64,000 nt of DNA, from assembly GCA_965242735.1 (NCBI GenBank), contig OZ251497.1:2480001-2544000 (forward strand). The letters run 5' to 3'. This stretch comes from G958295645 sp965242735. GTDB taxonomy: Bacteria; Gemmatimonadota; Gemmatimonadetes; Longimicrobiales; Gaopeijiaceae. Made by a program: the position numbers and the translations under genes. The notes beneath the pieces were generated by a model that searched no databases, was not told where the DNA came from, and saw only the letters and a list, made by a program, of their open reading frames with translations. Shown here one piece after another: positions 9,205 to 16,358 of this stretch (position 1 is its first letter; each line of letters begins with the position of its first letter).

Positions 9205-9920
9205 TCGGTCGCTTCCGCTTCCTCGGGGGGCTCCGCGGCATCGCGCACCATCTGAGGCGCGCGCCCGCCCAGCTCGCCGGGCGCGTAGTAGTCCTCCGGA
9301 TCCTGGGACAGGGCGCGGCGCGTCTGCTCGGCGCGCGAGAACCGGCCCCGGAGCGGAAAGTCCTTTCGCAGGGGATGTCCTTCGGCGTAGTTGTCCGGCA
9401 TCAGGATGCGGCGCAGGTTCGGGTGGCCCCGGAAGCGGATGCCGAAGAGGTCGTAGACCTCGCGCTCCAGCCAGTCGGCGCCCGTCCAGACGGCGGTGGC
9501 GCTGTCGATTTCCAGGGCGGACAGCGGGAGCTCGCACTTGATGCGGAGGGCCTTGCGGCGCGGAATCGACCACAGCTGGTACACCACCTCGAGCGCGCGC
9601 CCGCCGCCGTAGTCCACGGCCGTCAGGTCCGCCAAGTGGTCGTAGTGCTCGCCCGGATCGTCGCGAAGCCAGCGCAGCACGTCCGCGATCCGCTCCGGCT
9701 CGACGTAGACCACGTCCTCGTCGCCCGCGTTCACTTGGTTGCGCAGGACCGCCGCGCCGAAACGAGACCGGAGCGCCGCCACCGACGGGTTGCCCGCCGC
9801 CTGGGCCTCGGCTTGCCGGCCGGCCGGGGCCGCCTCGCCGCCGGAGGCCGGGCCGCGCGCCACCGCGCCGAAGTCGAACGCCTTCTTCGCGCCCCCTGCG
9901 CCGCCTGCGTCCGCGTTCAC
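9201..9920 (-). CDS. nuoC: NADH-quinone oxidoreductase subunit C
   Basis: 30-kDa-type peripheral-arm subunit without cofactor, 239 residues from a GTG at 9920. The core starts near residue 45 and shows LADLTAVDYGG, VYQLWSIPRRKALRIK and the signature WLEREVYDLFGIRFRGHPNLRRIL followed by GHPLRKDFPL (motif spans about residues 145-190). The N-terminal 44 residues are Gly/Ala-rich and probably disordered. It begins ten bases after nuoB ends. Its stop overlaps nuoD. Confidence 0.95.
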   Translation of the reverse strand: MNADAGGAGGAKKAFDFGAVARGPASGGEAAPAGRQAEAQAAGNPSVAALRSRFGAAVLRNQVNAGDEDVVYVEPERIADVLRWLRDDPGEHYDHLADLTAVDYGGGRALEVVYQLWSIPRRKALRIKCELPLSALEIDSATAVWTGADWLEREVYDLFGIRFRGHPNLRRILMPDNYAEGHPLRKDFPLRGRFSRAEQTRRALSQDPEDYYAPGELGGRAPQMVRDAAEPPEEAEATE

Positions 9921-9930
9921 CGCGCGCCCT

Positions 9931-10584
9931 TCAGGGCAACCGGTCGGCGGCCCGGCCGATCGCGCTGGTCTCGACCTGCCCGCTGACCCGGTTCTGCTGG
10001 GTCGAGTTGCCGAACGGCCCGGTCAGGTCGACCACCTCCTGGTCGCCGGCCTTCGGGCGTCCCGCCGCCTCGGGGTCCTCCGCCCGGAGCTCGGCATGGC
10101 GCGTCAAGCTCTCGCCGCGGATCTTCTCCTGGACCATCATCAGCCCGTAGATCAGCGCCTCGGGACGCGGCGGGCACCCCGGGACGTAGACGTCCACCGG
10201 CACGATCGTGTCGATGCCCTGCACCATCGAGTAGACGTCGAAGACGCCGCCCGACGACGCGCACGCCCCCATGGAGATGCACCACTTGGGCTGCATCATC
10301 TGGTCCCAGATTCGGCGGAGCACCGGCGCCAGCTTGTACGGCACGCGGCCCGCGCAGATCAGCACGTCCGCCTGGCGCGGGCTGAACGACATGCGCTCCA
10401 TGCCGAAGCGCGCCAAGTCGTGGTCGCTGGCCGCCGACGCCATCATCTCGATGGCGCAGCAGGCCGTTCCGAACGGCATGGGCCAAAGCGAGTTGCGCCG
10501 CGCCCAATTGACCACGAAGTCCAGCTTGGTCGTGAGGAAGGCGGGCGTGCCGGCGCCGAGGACGCCCGGTCGGTCTAGCGCCAT
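9931..10584 (-). CDS. nuoB: NADH-quinone oxidoreductase subunit B
   Basis: Subunit carrying the terminal cluster N2 that reduces quinone. It has 217 residues. Ligand pattern: adjacent cysteines in FGTACCAIEMM, one in GACASSGGVF and one in YVPGCPPRPEAL. The ATG at 10584 lies inside a 20-base tandem duplication (see repeat entry), so a second near-identical ATG context occurs just upstream. The C-terminal 50 residues, rich in Gln/Gly/Thr, go beyond the conserved domain. Unlike the other nuo junctions, nuoB is separated from nuoA by 742 bases holding an opposite-strand gene, so it may need its own promoter. Confidence 0.95.
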   Translation of the reverse strand: MALDRPGVLGAGTPAFLTTKLDFVVNWARRNSLWPMPFGTACCAIEMMASAASDHDLARFGMERMSFSPRQADVLICAGRVPYKLAPVLRRIWDQMMQPKWCISMGACASSGGVFDVYSMVQGIDTIVPVDVYVPGCPPRPEALIYGLMMVQEKIRGESLTRHAELRAEDPEAAGRPKAGDQEVVDLTGPFGNSTQQNRVSGQVETSAIGRAADRLP

Positions 10585-10614
10585 TCCATGAAGACTAGTG
10601 CCATCCCATGAAGA
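10575..10614. repeat. 20-bp tandem duplication over the nuoB start
   Basis: The unit CTAGYGCCATYCCATGAAGA occurs at 10575-10594 and again at 10595-10614. Read on the minus strand, each copy carries an ATG preceded by TCTTCATGG. The downstream copy provides the nuoB start. The upstream copy opens a nine-codon reading frame (MALVFMEWR, 10604 to 10575) whose stop lies just inside nuoB. It could act as a coupling leader peptide or be a chance result of the duplication. Confidence 0.7.
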
Positions 10615-10636
10615 TAGGGACTCCGGCCACGGCGCT

Positions 10637-10805
10637 CAAGCGACGGCGCGAGCAAGGCCCCAGCCCGAGCGCGGCGGCCCCCTGCACCACGTCCAGCGCC
10701 AGGGTGGGGAACAAGCGACCGCGCGGGCAAGGCCCCAGCCCGAGCGCGAGCCCGTCGTGCAGCAGCTGCTCGCCAAGCGACCGCGCGAGCGCGGCCCAGC
10801 CGCTC
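10637..10805. repeat. Three imperfect direct repeats upstream of nuoB
   Basis: A unit beginning CAAGCGACSGCGCGRGCAAG recurs at 10637 and 10712 (spacing 75), and a shortened copy is at 10774 (spacing 62). The first two copies stay similar for about 37 bases, including GGCCCCAGCCCGAGCGCG. The stretch 10615-10853 between nuoB and the DUF1499 gene otherwise shows no convincing reading frame. Confidence 0.7.
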
Positions 10806-10853
10806 CGGACAGCGACGGCCCGCCTCCTCGTGCCGGGTTAGGTTCACTGCAGG

Positions 10854-11363
10854 ATGTCCCCACGCGCGCCCAGCTCCATGGTTCGGCCCTGCCCCGCCCG
10901 CCCCAACTGCGTGTGCAGCCGGGACGACGCGCCCAAGCGCAACCGCGTCGATCCGCTGGCCGTCGCGGGCGATCCGTGGGGCGCCTTCGCGGCGTTTCAG
11001 GACTTGGTGGCGGCCCTGCCGCGCACGCGCGTCGTGTCGAGGACGCGGGACGGTCTGCACGCCGTTTGCCGCAGCCGCCTGGGCTTCGCCGACGATCTCG
11101 AAGCCCGCTTGGAGGCCGAAGCCGGAATCGTGCACGTGCGGTCGGCCTCGCGCCTGGGCTGGCACGACTTCGGCGTCAACCGCAAGCGCGTCGAGACCTT
11201 GCGCCGGCGGCTGGCCGAGTTCTTGGGGTCTCGGCCGGGGGCCGGCGCCGTCGAGGGGCAAGCCGCCGCGGCGTCCGAGGGGCAAGCCCGGGGCGGCGCC
11301 CAGCCGTCCCCTGCCGAACCGCCGCCTCAGTCCCATTCCAGGCCGCCCTTCTTCCACTCGTAG
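10854..11363 (+). CDS. DUF1499 family protein, antisense within the nuo operon
   Basis: 169-residue protein of the DUF1499 family (function unknown). The family pattern is clear: PCPARPNCVCS near residue 12, then VHVRSASRLGWHDFGVNRKRVE in the centre (about residues 98-119), where most members have RSASRxGxSDxGxNRxR. The core ends near residue 128. The remaining 40 residues are Gly/Ala/Pro-rich and run into the 3' end of nuoA on the opposite strand (37-base overlap). No signal peptide is seen. An internal ATG at 10878 is an alternative start. It is the only plus-strand gene inside the minus-strand nuo operon. Confidence 0.85.
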   Translation: MSPRAPSSMVRPCPARPNCVCSRDDAPKRNRVDPLAVAGDPWGAFAAFQDLVAALPRTRVVSRTRDGLHAVCRSRLGFADDLEARLEAEAGIVHVRSASRLGWHDFGVNRKRVETLRRRLAEFLGSRPGAGAVEGQAAAASEGQARGGAQPSPAEPPPQSHSRPPFFHS

Positions 11364-11683
11364 ACCAAGCCCACCGCCAGCACGGCGACGAAGAAGAGCA
11401 CCGCGGCGAAGGGCCCCCAGCCCAGTTCGCGCACCCGCACGGCCCACGGAATCAGGAAGATCGTCTCCAGGTCGAAGACGATGAAGCTGATCGCCACCAT
11501 GTAGAACTTCACCGAAAACCGGGCCCGCGTGTCTCCCAGCGGGATCATGCCCGACTCGTAGGGCATCGCCTTCTCCGGCGTCGGGCGGCGGGGATTCAAG
11601 ACGTGGGACGCGACGACCATCCCGATCGTGTTCACGACCGACACGCCGAGAATGACGAAGATGGGGACGTACGACTGGGTCAC
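11327..11683 (-). CDS. nuoA: NADH-quinone oxidoreductase subunit A
   Basis: Three-helix membrane subunit of complex I, 118 residues from a GTG at 11683. Conserved segments: PTPEKAMPYESGMIP (the mobile loop at the quinone site, though without the cysteine found in many homologues), RFSVKFYMVAISFIVFDLETIFLIPWAV, and a C-terminal EWKKGGLEWD. It is the first gene of the nuo operon and has a promoter-like sequence about 65-90 bases upstream. Its 3' end is overlapped by the convergent DUF1499 gene. Confidence 0.95.
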   Translation of the reverse strand: MTQSYVPIFVILGVSVVNTIGMVVASHVLNPRRPTPEKAMPYESGMIPLGDTRARFSVKFYMVAISFIVFDLETIFLIPWAVRVRELGWGPFAAVLFFVAVLAVGLVYEWKKGGLEWD

Positions 11684-11746
11684 TCGGCCGTCCAGGCGGC
11701 GCGCGGCCGCTTCGTGGGGGAACGGTTCGGGAAGGCGGACGGGGGA

Positions 11747-11775
11747 AAGCTACGGCGGCCGCAACGCGAATTCAA
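11747..11775 (-). promoter_or_regulatory. Candidate promoter of the nuo operon
   Basis: On the minus strand, TTGAAT (11775-11770) is followed after 17 bases by TAGCTT (11752-11747). This is a good match to a housekeeping -35/-10 pair, about 60 bases upstream of the nuoA GTG. The same TAGCTT element is seen in front of mdh. Prediction only. Confidence 0.45.
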
Positions 11776-11790
11776 GCGAGGCGGGGCGGT

Positions 11791-12933
11791 TCAGCGCCGG
11801 AGCGGACGCACCTCGACCGCTTGGACGTCCAACTCGTCGCTCGCGACTCCGGCCACGAGCGTTTCCCCGACCCACATGAGTTCAAAGCCGGCCGGCAAGT
11901 CGGCAACAGCCGCGAACGTACCGTCGGGAGCGAAGACCTTCCAGCGAGAAGCGCGCTTGGGGTGGGGCGGAAGGTACTGCTCGACCCACGTGAAGCCGTC
12001 CTCCGACACGACGGCCCTGGCGTACGCCGGAAAGCGCGACGGGAACGGGTACTCTCGCAAGCGTCGCGGAGGCCAGGCGGGGTCGTCGACGCTCTCGACG
12101 TACGCGTCGATGTCGGAGCGGGTGACGGCGAGGCGACTCTCGTTCAGCACCAACGTGTCCACGACGGCACCCCGCGCGTCGTACCGCAACAGCGACCACG
12201 AATCGGCTGTTCCGAAAACGAACCCGCCGGGATGGGTTGCCAAGACCGGTCGTCTACCCCAGCGAAGCCGACTGTCGCTACCCCCTCTAGGGGTGAGCGC
12301 AAACCGTCGATCTTCCCCGGGGAACCGTGCCACCGCCCTCAGGCGCCTGCCTTCCGGCCCAAAGAGCACGAGCTCGACGTCCATGCGCCAGGGACCCGTT
12401 GGGACTCCTTGGCCCCGCTCAAGGTTCGACCATGGACGCTCTCCGACACGAGCTACCCCCACAAACGCATTTGGGCCAGCGCATTGAATCGTGCTCCAAA
12501 AGCCTGGTTCCATCGCCAACGTCCGTCTATGGTCCAGCTCCAGCGAGAAGACGGACACTCGATCCATGACGTTGTCCGACACGAAGACGCTGTCGACACC
12601 GCAATCGCCAATCCACGCCGGATGGTCGAATTCGCCCGGTCCCTCGCCCCTCCGGCCCGTAGAAGCGATCCGCCTTCCGTCTGCCAAATCGAACGCTTCG
12701 ACGACCCAGTTGCCCCGGTCTACCGTGAAGACGCGACCATCCCGCACGAACAGGCCAACGACGTCTGCGAAGCTTGCCCCGGAGGCGTCCCCGATCGCCA
12801 ATTCCGGCGGGCCCACGCGCCACTGGGCCTCCGCGGGAAACGCCGGCAACGAGGCCGCGACCGCCAAGGCAACTGCGCAAACGAAGACGCGCGGTGGCTC
12901 GGCGGTCGCGGCAACCCCTACTTCGGTTCGCAT
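11791..12933 (-). CDS. Exported six-bladed beta-propeller protein
   Basis: 380-residue protein with a Sec signal peptide (residues 1-36, hydrophobic VFVCAVALAVAASLPAF, cleavage near AEAQ). It then has repeated propeller strands such as FVRDGRVFTVDRGNWVVEAFD, with the RRGEGPGEFDHP turn typical of six-bladed NHL/TolB-like propellers. The start is taken as the ATG at 12933 because it directly precedes the signal peptide. The upstream extension of the frame overlaps the small gene 12918-13190. The substrate is unknown. Proteins of this type are frequent in Gemmatimonadota and Bacteroidota, where some lie beside small exported peptides, as here. Confidence 0.85.
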   Translation of the reverse strand: MRTEVGVAATAEPPRVFVCAVALAVAASLPAFPAEAQWRVGPPELAIGDASGASFADVVGLFVRDGRVFTVDRGNWVVEAFDLADGRRIASTGRRGEGPGEFDHPAWIGDCGVDSVFVSDNVMDRVSVFSLELDHRRTLAMEPGFWSTIQCAGPNAFVGVARVGERPWSNLERGQGVPTGPWRMDVELVLFGPEGRRLRAVARFPGEDRRFALTPRGGSDSRLRWGRRPVLATHPGGFVFGTADSWSLLRYDARGAVVDTLVLNESRLAVTRSDIDAYVESVDDPAWPPRRLREYPFPSRFPAYARAVVSEDGFTWVEQYLPPHPKRASRWKVFAPDGTFAAVADLPAGFELMWVGETLVAGVASDELDVQAVEVRPLRR

Positions 12934-13190
12934 CCGTCGTTCGGGTCGCAGTGGTCCTCCTTCTCGTGCGCTTCGCCCTTCGGATTGAAGTGGATGCAGA
13001 CATCCCCGGGGCTTTGCCTGCAAGTGGGCATTAGCCCCGTGGCGCACGGGTGGGAGCTTTCCCGGGACTCCAGGACATCCACCGCAACGTCCTCGTCCTG
13101 GACCACCACGTCATCAGACGGGTACACGGCGCCCGTCAGCAAGACGACGCCGACTCCCAGACAGATCAACAACTGCTTCTTGGTTCCCAT
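12918..13190 (-). CDS. Small cysteine-rich exported protein, partner of the propeller gene
   Basis: 90-residue protein I cannot assign to a named family. A short basic N-terminus (MGTKKQ) precedes a hydrophobic stretch, LLICLGVGVVLLTGAVYP, consistent with a signal peptide or anchor. An acidic segment (DDVVVQDEDVAVDV) follows, then a C-terminal half with five cysteines (in PCATG, PTCRQ, DVCIHF, DHCDP and DGCEPK) and several histidines. A GGGAG ribosome site lies eight bases before the ATG. The stop overlaps the start of the propeller gene by 16 bases, so the two are probably co-translated. It resembles in layout, not in sequence, the small NVEALA-type peptides next to propellers in Bacteroides. 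Confidence 0.7.
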   Translation of the reverse strand: MGTKKQLLICLGVGVVLLTGAVYPSDDVVVQDEDVAVDVLESRESSHPCATGLMPTCRQSPGDVCIHFNPKGEAHEKEDHCDPNDGCEPK

Positions 13191-13378
13191 GAATTAATTC
13201 TCCCATGGTTGGCGGGAACACTTTTCGAGCGTACGAAGATAACACAAGATGGCCGGGAAGTGCCATGCCTGGAACGTCCGCCGCTTGGCCGGGCCGCCTG
13301 CGCTCAAGCGGGCGCGGGCCCGAAGAGCCGGGGCCGACCGAGGAGAGCCCGAACGCGGCCCGCGATCCAGCGGCCTTC

Positions 13379-13407
13379 TTGGCGCGCCCCGGCGACCGGG
13401 CTAACTT
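13379..13407 (+). promoter_or_regulatory. Candidate promoter of dcd
   Basis: TTGGCG (13379-13384), a 17-base spacer, then TAACTT (13402-13407), about 125 bases before the dcd start. The -10 differs by one base from the TAGCTT seen upstream of nuoA and mdh. Prediction only. Confidence 0.35.
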
Positions 13408-13430
13408 GCCGTTCGCGCCCCCGCCGGCCG

Positions 13431-13480
13431 AACCGACGCCGACCGGCTTCACGCCGACCCGTGCCGCGGCCCATCTCTAG
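13431..13480 (+). pseudogene. Short echo of the M28 peptidase leader region
   Basis: In the forward frame this stretch encodes AEPTPTGFTPTRAAAHL then a stop. The M28 peptidase at 14090 encodes AEPAMTGFTPARAQAQL just after its signal peptide. The match extends to the bases (GACCGGCTTCACGCCG is identical) and includes synonymous changes, so it looks like a relic of a partial duplication about 0.8 kb away. It is short, so chance cannot be excluded without a proper search. Confidence 0.4.
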
Positions 13481-13532
13481 GGGCAACGATGCGCTCCGAC
13501 GCCCTCCAACCGCTTCCCTCCACGCCCCCCTC

Positions 13533-14087
13533 ATGCCCGTCAAGAGCGACCGCTGGATCCGCCGCATGGCGGAGCAAGACCAGATGATCGAACCCTTCGA
13601 GCCGACCCAGGTCCGCGAAGGCAGCATTTCCTACGGACTGTCGTCGTTCGGGTACGACATCCGCGTCGCGCCGGAGTTCAAGGTCTTCACCAACGTCCAC
13701 AACTTGGTGGTGGACCCCAAGGCGTTCGACGAGCGGTCGTTCGTGGACGTGGCCGGGCGCGAATGCACCATTCCGCCCAACTCCTTCGCGCTGGCCAGGA
13801 CCGTGGAGCACTTCCGCATTCCTCGCGACGTGCTGGTCCTTTGCGTGGGCAAGAGCACGTACGCCCGGTGCGGGATCATCGTCAACGTCACGCCGCTAGA
13901 GCCCACCTGGGAGGGATACCTGACCTTGGAAATCTCCAACACCACGCCGCTGCCGGCCCGAATCTACGGAGGCGAAGGGATCGCCCAGCTGGTCTTCTTT
14001 CAGGGCGACGAGGCGCCGCAAGTCGCCTACGCCGACCGCAAGGGCAAGTACCAGGGGCAGGCCGGCGTCACCCTGCCGAGACTCTAG
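13533..14087 (+). CDS. dcd: dCTP deaminase
   Basis: Converts dCTP to dUTP (some members also hydrolyse to dUMP) in pyrimidine nucleotide synthesis. It has 184 residues, the usual size. Motifs: SYGLSSFGYDIRV, SFALARTVEHFRIPRDV, and the diagnostic GKSTYARCGIIVNVTPLEP with the catalytic glutamate in LEISNTTPLP. The ATG at 13533 is at the expected position (MPVKSDRWI). A long upstream extension of the frame is not conserved. The M28 peptidase gene starts two bases after the stop. Confidence 0.95.
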   Translation: MPVKSDRWIRRMAEQDQMIEPFEPTQVREGSISYGLSSFGYDIRVAPEFKVFTNVHNLVVDPKAFDERSFVDVAGRECTIPPNSFALARTVEHFRIPRDVLVLCVGKSTYARCGIIVNVTPLEPTWEGYLTLEISNTTPLPARIYGGEGIAQLVFFQGDEAPQVAYADRKGKYQGQAGVTLPRL

Positions 14088-14089
14088 CC

Positions 14090-16315
14090 ATGAACCGCAC
14101 GCAGACGCGCCGACTTCGGACCCGCCGGCCCCGCCGGAAACCTCGCGCCCTCCACCGCCCGCGGACGCGCCTCTCGAGAGCGGCGCTGGCCGCCCTGGCC
14201 GTCGCGACGTGGCCCGCCCCGGCGGATTCGCAGGCCCCGCAACAGGCCGAACCGGCCATGACCGGCTTCACGCCGGCCCGCGCCCAGGCCCAGCTGGCCT
14301 GCGAACGGCAGTTCCTCCGGCTGCCCCGCAGCGACTCCTTCCGAGAGCACCTGCGGACGATCACCGAGCATCCGCACCCGGCGGGCTCGGAGGCTCAGCG
14401 GCGCGTCGGGCGCTACTTGGCGCGGGCCATGGAGGCGGCCGGGCTGGACGTGGTCTCCCATCCCTACGACGTGTACCTGCCCCAGCTCACCGACGACGTG
14501 GAAGCGCACATCGTCGAGCCCGTGGCGATGCGGCTGTCCAACCGCGAGCCGGCGTTGCCGGAGGACCGCTTCTCCGGCCATCCGGACCTGCTGAACGGGT
14601 GGAACGCCTTCTCCGGGACCGGCGACGTCACCGCCGAGGTCGTGTACGCCAACTTCGGCCGCCGCGAGGACTACCTGGCCCTCGACTCCATGGGGATTTC
14701 TGTGGCGGGCAAGATCGTGGTGGCCCGCTACGGCGGCAATTTCCGCGGGTTCAAGGTGAAGTTCGCCGAGGAACGGGGCGCGGCCGGCGTGATCATGTTC
14801 AACGATCCTGGTCCGCCCCGCTCCGACGGGCTGCTGCCCTACCCCGACGGTCCCATGATGAACAGCCAGACGATCCAGCGCGGGTCGGTGCTGACGCTGC
14901 CCTGGACCGGCGACCCGTTGACGCCCTTCACGCCCGCGCTCCCGCTCGACGGAGAACGCCAAGTCGCGCGCCTCGACCCGTCCGAAGTCGCCCTGCACAC
15001 CATCCCCGTGCTCCCTTTGGGCTACGGCTCGGCCGCGGAGATCCTGACGCGCATGGAGGGCCCCGAGGCTCCGGAGGACTGGCAGGGCGGCATCGAGGGC
15101 GTCCGCTACCGGATCGAGGGCGGCCCGGCGCTGGTGGTGCGCGTCCGCGTGAACCAGCCGAAGGCGCTGACCCGGGCGGTCAACGTGGTGGGCACGCTGC
15201 GCGGGACCGAGTTTCCGAACGAGTGGTTCGTTCTGGGCGCGCACTACGACCCGTGGGGGTTCGGCGCCATCGACCCCAACGGCGGCACGGCCATGCTCCT
15301 GATCCTGGCCGAGGCGCTGGGCGAGCTCGCCGCCGCAGGCTGCGCTCCGAGGCGGTCGATCATGATCGCCCACTGGGATGCGGAAGAGGCCGGCATCATC
15401 GGCTCCACCGAGTGGGTCGAGGAGTTCCGCGACCCGCTGGAGGCCGGCGCGATCGCCTACGTGAACGCCGACGGCGCGGTCTCGGGGAGCAACTTCGGGG
15501 CCTCGGCGTCGCCGTCGCTGAAGGCGCCGATCCTGGAAGCGTCCAAGGCGGTCGAGTATCCGGGCAGCGGCGGCAGCGTGTACGACTGGTGGATCGAACG
15601 GGCCGGCCAAGAAGCCCGCGAGCCGTCCCTGGGCAACCTCGGCGGCGGCAGCGACCACGTGGCGTTCTACACACATGCGGGCGTGCCGTCGGCGTCGCTG
15701 TCGAGCGGCAATCCGGGCGGCGTCTACCACTCCAACTACGACAACTTCGCCTGGTTCGAGCGCTTCGGCGACACGGCGTTCGTCTTCGGACCGATGGTGG
15801 CGCGCGCCGACGGCGTGCTGGCGCTGCGTTTCGCCAACGCCGACGTGCTGCCCTACGACGTCGCGCGCTACGCCGTGGACGCCCGCGCGCACTTGGAGGA
15901 TCTGCTCGGGGCGGCGGAGGCCCGCGGCCTGGCCGTGGCGTTCCCGTCGCTGGCCGCGGCGATCGACGACCTGGAGGACGCCGCCGAGGACTTGGCCGCG
16001 GCGCGGGACCAATGGACGGCGTCGGGGCGCGCGAGCCCGGCGGCGGCCGAGCGCGTCAACCGCGCGCTGATCGGCCTGGAGAAGGCTTGGCTGAACGACC
16101 GGGGACTCCAAGGCCGGCCCTGGAGCCGCTCCCTCTACGTGTCGCCGGACCCGTTCTCCGGCTACGCCTCGTGGATGCTTCCCGGCCTCCGCTACGAGAT
16201 CGAGACCGGCAACCGGGCCGCGCTCCCCGGATGGGAGCGGGTGTACGTCAACGCGGTCCGCGACTTGGCCGCGCGGATGCGGGCCGTCGAGCAGATGATC
16301 GAAGAGAGCCGGTGA
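14090..16315 (+). CDS. M28 family zinc peptidase (glutamate carboxypeptidase II-like)
   Basis: 741-residue exported peptidase resembling PSMA/NAALADase-type M28B enzymes. Arg-rich N-terminus, then a signal peptide ending near ADSQA (about residue 47). A protease-associated (PA) domain follows (about residues 180-270, with GKIVVARYGGNFRG). The catalytic domain has the zinc ligands His385 (GAHYDPWG), Asp395, Glu432/433 (HWDAEEAG), Asp461 (NADGAV) and His547 (YHSNYDN). The C-terminal dimerisation-like helical domain is also present. It probably trims peptides in the periplasm or at the surface. It directly follows dcd (two-base gap), though the functional link is unclear. Confidence 0.92.
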   Translation: MNRTQTRRLRTRRPRRKPRALHRPRTRLSRAALAALAVATWPAPADSQAPQQAEPAMTGFTPARAQAQLACERQFLRLPRSDSFREHLRTITEHPHPAGSEAQRRVGRYLARAMEAAGLDVVSHPYDVYLPQLTDDVEAHIVEPVAMRLSNREPALPEDRFSGHPDLLNGWNAFSGTGDVTAEVVYANFGRREDYLALDSMGISVAGKIVVARYGGNFRGFKVKFAEERGAAGVIMFNDPGPPRSDGLLPYPDGPMMNSQTIQRGSVLTLPWTGDPLTPFTPALPLDGERQVARLDPSEVALHTIPVLPLGYGSAAEILTRMEGPEAPEDWQGGIEGVRYRIEGGPALVVRVRVNQPKALTRAVNVVGTLRGTEFPNEWFVLGAHYDPWGFGAIDPNGGTAMLLILAEALGELAAAGCAPRRSIMIAHWDAEEAGIIGSTEWVEEFRDPLEAGAIAYVNADGAVSGSNFGASASPSLKAPILEASKAVEYPGSGGSVYDWWIERAGQEAREPSLGNLGGGSDHVAFYTHAGVPSASLSSGNPGGVYHSNYDNFAWFERFGDTAFVFGPMVARADGVLALRFANADVLPYDVARYAVDARAHLEDLLGAAEARGLAVAFPSLAAAIDDLEDAAEDLAAARDQWTASGRASPAAAERVNRALIGLEKAWLNDRGLQGRPWSRSLYVSPDPFSGYASWMLPGLRYEIETGNRAALPGWERVYVNAVRDLAARMRAVEQMIEESR

Positions 16316-16358
16316 CCGCGGCGCCGGTCCGGGCGGCCGGCGGTCGCAAGGCGCGGCT

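Larger units (their letters stand above)
13200..13532. other. Divergent intergenic region with a dcd promoter and a peptidase-like echo
   Basis: 333 bases between the small cysteine-rich gene (minus) and dcd (plus). A promoter-like pair lies on the plus strand (see 13379-13407). At 13431-13480 the sequence resembles the start of the mature M28 peptidase (see that entry). The open frame 13205-13480 has no other family resemblance and I do not call it a gene. Confidence 0.5.

Noticed and set aside
7993..9255. 420-codon plus-strand frame opposite nuoD
   Set aside because: Antisense shadow; nuoD is well supported.
13205..13480. 91-codon plus-strand frame as a gene
   Set aside because: Only its last 17 codons resemble a known protein and that part echoes the M28 peptidase; kept as a relic, not a CDS.
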